The translations under genes and the position numbers were made by a program. 64,000 nt of DNA from Kribbella sp. VKM Ac-2569. Its GTDB lineage: Bacteria > Actinomycetota > Actinomycetes > Propionibacteriales > Kribbellaceae. Positions 59,423-64,000 of this stretch are shown piece after piece (position 1 is the first letter of the stretch; each line of letters opens with the position of its first letter). The DNA lies in contig NZ_SGXJ01000002.1 of the NCBI RefSeq assembly GCF_004216905.1, forward strand, positions 868,001 to 932,000, in the 5' to 3' direction. The notes under the pieces were generated by a model. That model searched no databases. It was given only the letters and a program-made list of their open reading frames with translations, and had not been told where the DNA came from.

Positions 59423-60004
59423 ATGGCGCTCGGCGACTTCTTTGCGCGGCTGACCGGTCGCAAGGAGGAGCCCGAGCCTGCCCCGGTGCCCCGGCCGCCG
59501 ACGACCGACGACCTGCTGGCGGCGCTGGTCCGCGTCGAGCAGCTGGTCGCGGGCGGCGCCGTACCGGCCGTCGTCGCGTCGCGGGTCGGCCGCGTGGTTC
59601 GCGTCGTCCGGGAGACCATCCCGCGGCTCGGCAACCTGGGCGGCAGCGTGCAGGCGTACTCCGTGATGGCGACTGCGACCGACTACCTGCCGGAGGCGAT
59701 CGGCGGGTACCTGCGGCTGCCGCGGCAGTGGGCCGACACGCGTCCGGTGGACCGTGGCAAGACGTCGCTGATGATCCTGATCGACCAGTTGGACCTCTTG
59801 GCCGCGACGATGGACAAGGTCTTCGACGCGGTGAACCGCGCCGACGCGGCGGCGCTGATCGCCCACGGCAGGTTCCTGCAGGAGAAGTTCGGCACCGGCT
59901 CCACCGGCGGAGGCTTGGCCCTCGGCCCGACCGGGTCGACCCCGCCGCCCGACCTGGGACCGGCGGGACCACTGGCACCACCACCTGGACGAGGAGGGTC
60001 ATGA
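59423..60004 (+). CDS. Unknown protein in TelA-GlnX operon
   Basis: This 193-residue protein is not recognised. An N-terminal basic region is followed by TTDDLLAALVRVEQLVAGG, a helical core to about residue 155, and a Gly/Pro-rich end (GSTGGGLALGPTGSTPPPD). It lies between TelA and an AAA ATPase, 31 bp after the former and overlapping the latter by 4 bp. Similar proteins seem to accompany TelA in actinobacteria, so a shared function is likely but unspecified. Confidence 0.68.
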   Translation: MALGDFFARLTGRKEEPEPAPVPRPPTTDDLLAALVRVEQLVAGGAVPAVVASRVGRVVRVVRETIPRLGNLGGSVQAYSVMATATDYLPEAIGGYLRLPRQWADTRPVDRGKTSLMILIDQLDLLAATMDKVFDAVNRADAAALIAHGRFLQEKFGTGSTGGGLALGPTGSTPPPDLGPAGPLAPPPGRGGS

Positions 60005-61389
60005 GCGGCGCGGGGGGAAAGTCTCTGCAGCAGGCGTTGTCCGAGCTGCTCGTGGTCGCCGGCCGCGCCGGTGTGGCCGACGATCGAGCCCGGTCGGAGG
60101 CGCTGGCGCTGGCCGCCGCACTGGCCGAGTCGGCACCCGGTGCACCCGCCGACTGGGGCAAGGCGTTCGAGGGCGCGACGACGCAGGACTTCTTCGACTC
60201 CGCCGTCCGCGGACGGCGTTGGCGCGGCGCCCCGACAGCTGTCCTGACCGAGCTGATCGCGAGTGGTTCGGCCGAGAAGGCGGCGTACGCCGAAGCTCTG
60301 GCGGAGGTCGCATCCGCGGCCTGCACGTTGGGTGAGCCCACGATGCGGGTCATCGGCAACGCGTCGGTGGCCGCCGCAGCCCAGCTGCAAGCTGCTGGTG
60401 CTCGTCCGCTGCAGGTTGCTTCAACCCCGCAACCGAAGACCCAGGAAGCACCGCGAGAAGAAGCAGAAGCAGCAGCAGTAGTAGAGGAAGAGCCGGCCAA
60501 GACGGTTGAGGAGCTGCTGGCTGAGCTGGATGCGCTGACCGGGCTGGCTCGGGTCAAGCGCGAGGTGCATCGGCAGGTCGCCGTACTGAGGGTTGAGAAG
60601 CTGCGGACCGAGGCGGGTCTGAAGAGCCCGACAATCACGCGGCACCTGGTGTTCGTGGGGAATCCGGGCACCGGGAAGACGACCGTCGCGCGGCTGGTCA
60701 GCGGGATCTACAAGGCGCTCGGCCTGCTGTCGAAGGGGCAACTGGTCGAGGTCGACCGGTCCGAGCTCGTCGCCGGGTATCTCGGACAGACTGCGACGAA
60801 GACCGCCGAGGTGGTCGCGTCCGCGGCGGGCGGCGTGCTGTTCATCGACGAGGCGTACAGCCTGACCGCGGGTGACCTGGGCGCCGACCAGTACGGGCGG
60901 GAAGCCGTCGACACGCTGGTCAAGGAGATGGAGGACCGGCGCGACGACCTGGTCGTGATCGTCGCCGGGTACCCCGAGCCGATGGAAGTGTTCATCGCCG
61001 CGAACCCCGGGCTGGCCAGCCGGTTCCGGACCACGATCGAGTTCGAGAACTACAGCGACGACGAGCTCACCGACATTCTCACCGGGCTCGCCGAGGCCGC
61101 CGACTACGAGCTGGTCCCGGAGGCGGTGGACAAGTTCCACGAGGTGCTCGCGGCGACCGCGCGGAACAGCTCGTTCGGCAACGGACGGTTCGCGCGCAAC
61201 GTGCTGGAGGCCGCGATCGGGCGGCACGCCTGGCGGCTCCGCGACGTACCGGCACCCACGACGACCCAGCTGCGTCAGATCCTCGCCGAGGACCTCACCG
61301 AGCAGCCCGCCGACGCCGTTGAGCCCGAAGTACCGGCGACCTCCGGTACTTCGGACGTCACGGAGATCGAACAAGGAGAAGAGGCGTGA
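60001..61389 (+). CDS. AAA+ ATPase of the CbxX/CfxQ (EccA-like) type
   Basis: This 462-residue protein has an N-terminal helical region (1-170) and a AAA+ domain (175-430). Walker A is VGNPGTGKTTVARL, Walker B is GGVLFIDEAYSL, and sensor-like NPGLASRFRTTIEF follows. The core matches CbxX/CfxQ and the ATPase domain of EccA. It has no ESX genes near, so it is not a secretion ATPase here. Both ends overlap neighbours by 4 bp (ATGA, GTGA). Probably remodels another protein of the operon. Confidence 0.86.
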   Translation: MSGAGGKSLQQALSELLVVAGRAGVADDRARSEALALAAALAESAPGAPADWGKAFEGATTQDFFDSAVRGRRWRGAPTAVLTELIASGSAEKAAYAEALAEVASAACTLGEPTMRVIGNASVAAAAQLQAAGARPLQVASTPQPKTQEAPREEAEAAAVVEEEPAKTVEELLAELDALTGLARVKREVHRQVAVLRVEKLRTEAGLKSPTITRHLVFVGNPGTGKTTVARLVSGIYKALGLLSKGQLVEVDRSELVAGYLGQTATKTAEVVASAAGGVLFIDEAYSLTAGDLGADQYGREAVDTLVKEMEDRRDDLVVIVAGYPEPMEVFIAANPGLASRFRTTIEFENYSDDELTDILTGLAEAADYELVPEAVDKFHEVLAATARNSSFGNGRFARNVLEAAIGRHAWRLRDVPAPTTTQLRQILAEDLTEQPADAVEPEVPATSGTSDVTEIEQGEEA

Positions 61390-62714
61390 CCCAGACGCAG
61401 AGTGCGCCGCCCGCGACCGTGCCGACGGCCCCGCCGCCGGGCACGACGCTGCAGGCGCCGAACGCCAGGACCGCCGGTCCACGCGGTGCCGTCGCGCAGT
61501 GGTTCGCGGGTACGCCGGGCCGGATGCGCGCGTTCCTGATCCTGGCCGCCGCGATGAGCGTCGTGTTCGGCCTCGCCGCCGCGCAGGGCTTCAGCCAGTC
61601 CGACGGCGCCCTCGACCGGGCGCAGGCGAACACCGCGCAACTGGTCCGCATCCAGGCGATCCACACCAACCTGGTCAGCGCGAACGCCGACGCCACCAAC
61701 GCGTTCCTGGTCGGCGGTCTCGAGCCGCCCGAGCAGCGTGCGCACTTCGTCAACTCGCTGGCCGCGGCCGCCGGGCTGATCGCCGAGGCAGCGACCGCGC
61801 AGCCCGCGGACCGCGACGTGCTCGGCGCGCTGAACAAGACGCTGATCACGTACGGCGGCCTGATCGAGCAGGCCCGCGCCAACAACCGTCAGGGTCTCCC
61901 GATCGGTTCGCAGTACCTGAAGGACGCGAACTCGGTGCTGCAGGACGACTCGCTGCCGCTGGTGAAGGCGCTGGTCGAGGCGAATGAGAAGCGCGTCGAC
62001 ACCGAGTTCGACGGGATCAGCCAGGGCACCATCTGGGTGCTCGTCGGCGGCCTGCTGAGCCTGGTGGTCTTCGCGATCACGCTCCGCTGGCTGGCCCGCC
62101 GTACGCACCGCTACCTGAACGTCCCGATCGCGGCCGGCGCGGCTCTCGTCCTGCTGACCACCGTCGTCGGCGGGGTGTCACTCGCCAGCGCGTCGAACTC
62201 CGCGAAGGACACCCGGAGTGCCGAGTACGACCGGACCTTGGCGCTGTCCCGCGCCCGAATCGCGGCGTACGACGCTCGCTCGAACGAGAGCCTGACCTTG
62301 ATCGCACGTGGCTCCGGCGACGCCTTCGACAAGGCGTACACCGCGGCGGCCGCCCAGGTGGACGAGCAGTTGGGCAAGGTCGGCGGCAACGGCGGCAACC
62401 TGAAGCAACTGTGGGGTGCCTACACGACGATCCACACCAAGGTGCGGAAGACCGACGCCACGGACGGCAACTGGGACGGCGCCGTCGCGATGGCCGTCGG
62501 CAAGGACAAGACCAACAGCTCGGTCGACACGTTCGGCGCCTTCGACAACTCGTCCAACCAGCAGCTGACCCGGACGAGTACCGCGGTGCAGAGCGAGCTG
62601 AAGGATGCGCGGGACGGCCTCCCGCCGATCGGCTGGCTCGGCGTACCGATCGGCATCCTGGCCGCATTGCTGGTCGCCTGGGGCATGTCGCAGCGTCTGG
62701 AGGAGTACCGATGA
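61386..62714 (+). CDS. glnX: GlnX-like transmembrane signalling protein
   Basis: This 442-residue membrane protein has one helix near 48-67, an extracellular helical domain (70-205), two helices near 210-260, and a second extracellular helical domain (265-400). A last helix near 415-432 follows. Its size and layout match mycobacterial GlnX (about 440 residues), which links GlnH to the kinase PknG in amino-acid sensing. It lacks kinase, HAMP or methyl-accepting parts. The GTG start overlaps the ATPase stop; GlnH overlaps its end. Confidence 0.78.
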   Translation: MTQTQSAPPATVPTAPPPGTTLQAPNARTAGPRGAVAQWFAGTPGRMRAFLILAAAMSVVFGLAAAQGFSQSDGALDRAQANTAQLVRIQAIHTNLVSANADATNAFLVGGLEPPEQRAHFVNSLAAAAGLIAEAATAQPADRDVLGALNKTLITYGGLIEQARANNRQGLPIGSQYLKDANSVLQDDSLPLVKALVEANEKRVDTEFDGISQGTIWVLVGGLLSLVVFAITLRWLARRTHRYLNVPIAAGAALVLLTTVVGGVSLASASNSAKDTRSAEYDRTLALSRARIAAYDARSNESLTLIARGSGDAFDKAYTAAAAQVDEQLGKVGGNGGNLKQLWGAYTTIHTKVRKTDATDGNWDGAVAMAVGKDKTNSSVDTFGAFDNSSNQQLTRTSTAVQSELKDARDGLPPIGWLGVPIGILAALLVAWGMSQRLEEYR

Positions 62715-63700
62715 AGAAACTGATCCCGATCGCCGTCGCCACCGCCCTCCTCCTCACCGCCTGCGGCAACGGCAACTACGCCGCCACCCAGATCCCGGAA
62801 GCACCCAAGCCCGCGCCGACTTCGGCCGCACCCCCGGCAGCGGCGGCGTGCGACAAGACGACCGAACTGCAGTCCTACGCGCCCGAGGGTGCGCTGCCGG
62901 CACCGATGCAGATGCCGGACGGTACGACGATGGGGAAGATCCAGGCGCGCGGGAGGCTGATCGCCGGTGTCTCGGCGGACAGCCTGCACCTCGGCTCCCG
63001 GAACCCGATCAGCGGGCAGATCGAGGGCTTCGACATCGACATGATCAACGCGGTCGCGGACGCGATCTTCGGCAAGCCCGCGGACGGCCAGCCGCACAAG
63101 GTAGAACTGCGGGTGATCTCCAGCCCGCAGCGCATCCCATCGCTGGAGAACAAGAGCGTCGACATCGTCGCTCGGAACATGACGATCAACTGCGAGCGCT
63201 GGAAGCGGATCGCGTTCTCGGCGGAGTACTACCGCTCCGGCCAGAAGACGCTGGTGCAGCGGGACTCGACCGCCAAGAGCCTGCAGGATCTGTCCGGTCA
63301 GACGATCTGCGCTCCGGCCGGCTCGACCAGTCTGGACAACCTGAAGAAGGCGAACCCGAAGATCAAGCCCGTCACTGCCGACACCGATACCGGCTGTCTG
63401 GTGCTGTTCCAGCAAGGCAAGGCGGACGGGATCAGCGGTGACGACACGGTCCTCGCCGGCGACGCTGCGCAAGACCCGTACGCGAAGGTGCTGACCGAGC
63501 GGATCAGCGATGAGCCTTACGGCCTGGGGATCAACAAGGGCAACATCGACTTCGTCCGGTTCGTCAACGGCGTTCTCGCCCAGATGAAGACGCCTCCAGC
63601 CGCTGGAGGTCCGAGCGAGTGGATGAAGTCCTACAACACGTGGCTCGGCACGGACCTGGGCAAGTTGACGGCCCCGCCGACAGCCGCCTACGGCCGATGA
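62711..63700 (+). CDS. glnH: GlnH-like amino-acid binding lipoprotein
   Basis: This 329-residue lipoprotein has signal peptide MKKLIPIAVATALLLTAC (lipobox C18) and a solute-binding domain with AGVSADSLHLGSRNPISGQIEGFDIDMINAVADAI, the typical family 3 amino-acid binding start. It matches mycobacterial GlnH, which binds aspartate/glutamate and signals through GlnX. No ABC permease or ATPase gene follows, so a sensor role is more likely than transport. It overlaps GlnX and the next gene by 4 bp each. Confidence 0.85.
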   Translation: MKKLIPIAVATALLLTACGNGNYAATQIPEAPKPAPTSAAPPAAAACDKTTELQSYAPEGALPAPMQMPDGTTMGKIQARGRLIAGVSADSLHLGSRNPISGQIEGFDIDMINAVADAIFGKPADGQPHKVELRVISSPQRIPSLENKSVDIVARNMTINCERWKRIAFSAEYYRSGQKTLVQRDSTAKSLQDLSGQTICAPAGSTSLDNLKKANPKIKPVTADTDTGCLVLFQQGKADGISGDDTVLAGDAAQDPYAKVLTERISDEPYGLGINKGNIDFVRFVNGVLAQMKTPPAAGGPSEWMKSYNTWLGTDLGKLTAPPTAAYGR

Positions 63701-64000
63701 CCGTTCGTACGCCGATTGTCTCGGCGCCTCCGCCGCCGGGGAGGATGGGGAGCAGCGTTCCTGCTACGGAGCTGCTCTCTTACCTCGGTGTGCTCGGGGA
63801 GTGGCGGGATCGGCGGAAGGCGGAGCTGGACGAGCTGGATCAGGCCGCCCTGCACTCGCCCGACGGGGACGCTCTCAGCGCCGACATCGTGCTCAGCATG
63901 ACGGTCTGGAAGGCGGTCTCGGACCGGTACGAGTTGATCCTCGTCACCTGGGACTCCGGCCGGGTCGGGCAGCAGGAGACCGAGCGGATCTCCACGCTGA
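63697..64000 (+). CDS. Start of unknown gene, cut by window end
   Basis: The frame starts at ATG 63697, overlapping the GlnH stop, and stays open to the window end (about 101 codons). The product begins MTVRTPIVSAPPPPGRMGSS, then ELLSYLGVLGEWRDRRKAEL and SMTVWKAVSDRYELILVTWDSGR. It is helical and does not look like the PknG start. In actinobacterial GlnX-GlnH operons, an extra gene can lie before pknG; that may be what this is. Not identified. Confidence 0.7.
   Translation, partial: MTVRTPIVSAPPPPGRMGSSVPATELLSYLGVLGEWRDRRKAELDELDQAALHSPDGDALSADIVLSMTVWKAVSDRYELILVTWDSGRVGQQETERISTL

Noticed and set aside
60001-61389. ESX/type VII secretion ATPase EccA
   Set aside because: The AAA core is EccA-like, but no EccB, EccC, EccD, WXG100 or mycosin genes are present; the operon context is TelA and GlnX-GlnH.
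62711-63700. Glutamate ABC importer component
   Set aside because: The protein is a family 3 binding protein, but no permease or ATPase genes follow; it is coupled to glnX, so a sensor role is preferred.
1-64000. CRISPR array, tRNA or rRNA genes, prophage
   Set aside because: No regularly spaced repeats, no cloverleaf with TTCRANY-type arm, no integrase, capsid or terminase gene was seen in any gap or frame.

Overview
The window is high-GC DNA with actinobacterial habits: GTG and TTG starts, many ATGA/GTGA stop-start overlaps, TACTAT-type -10 boxes sitting directly in front of start codons, Tat-lipoprotein signals, DUF3027, R2lox, a bacterial XPB helicase and the start of a GlnX-GlnH (PknG-type) sensing operon. 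Gene content and codon style suggest the Propionibacteriales, perhaps Kribbella or a close relative; that placement is inference. I see no rRNA, tRNA, CRISPR array, prophage or intact insertion sequence. All 64 kb looks like chromosomal DNA, densely packed on both strands.

Layout. 0-7.4 kb: DUF3027 zinc protein, MFS transporter, a DHA2 exporter with its divergent TetR, a cold-shock protein with a C-terminal extension, and a HAD-LarE fusion. 7.5-16 kb: TauD-type dioxygenase, TetR-R2lox operon, MFS exporter/LysR pair, secreted protein, acyl-CoA ligase and a solitary Mrr-like endonuclease. 16-25 kb: DUF6454, SIMPL, an Nramp transporter with a metallophosphatase, TetR/saccharopine-dehydrogenase-like pair around a 19-bp perfect inverted repeat, tautomerase, LysR/DUF427 and a hydrolase. 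23.9-29.2 kb: GNAT, P-loop kinase, helicase-associated/WYL-like protein and XPB helicase.

29.3-35.6 kb is a sialic-acid-type locus: FadR-like regulator, NanA/DapA-family lyase and cytoplasmic sialidase on one strand; a Tat-lipoprotein binding protein and two CUT1 permeases on the other. A 6+6 bp palindrome lies between the two arms. 35.6-42.4 kb: PAP2-like protein, HelD-like helicase, two tandem membrane paralogues sharing an identically spaced CHCC motif, and an MFS/ArsR pair.

42.5-47.3 kb holds the most unusual genes: two tandem paralogues, each an N-terminal HD domain, five membrane helices and a C-terminal PQQ-like propeller. The first has lost all its HD metal ligands; the second keeps them. 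Directly after them comes a divergent second EF-Tu gene, whose leader carries an apparently leaderless 40-codon uORF and a set of competing hairpins.

48.8-58 kb: DUF4031-CutC with a divergent LacI, a small gene closed by a 17-bp stem, a copper-type operon (two 4-TM paralogues plus a Tat multicopper oxidase), an ArsR-SRPBCC-RibD-like operon, a PTH2 protein and thyA-folA. 58.1-64 kb: TelA, an unknown protein, an AAA ATPase, GlnX, GlnH and a gene cut by the window end. These probably form one operon leading towards pknG, outside the window.
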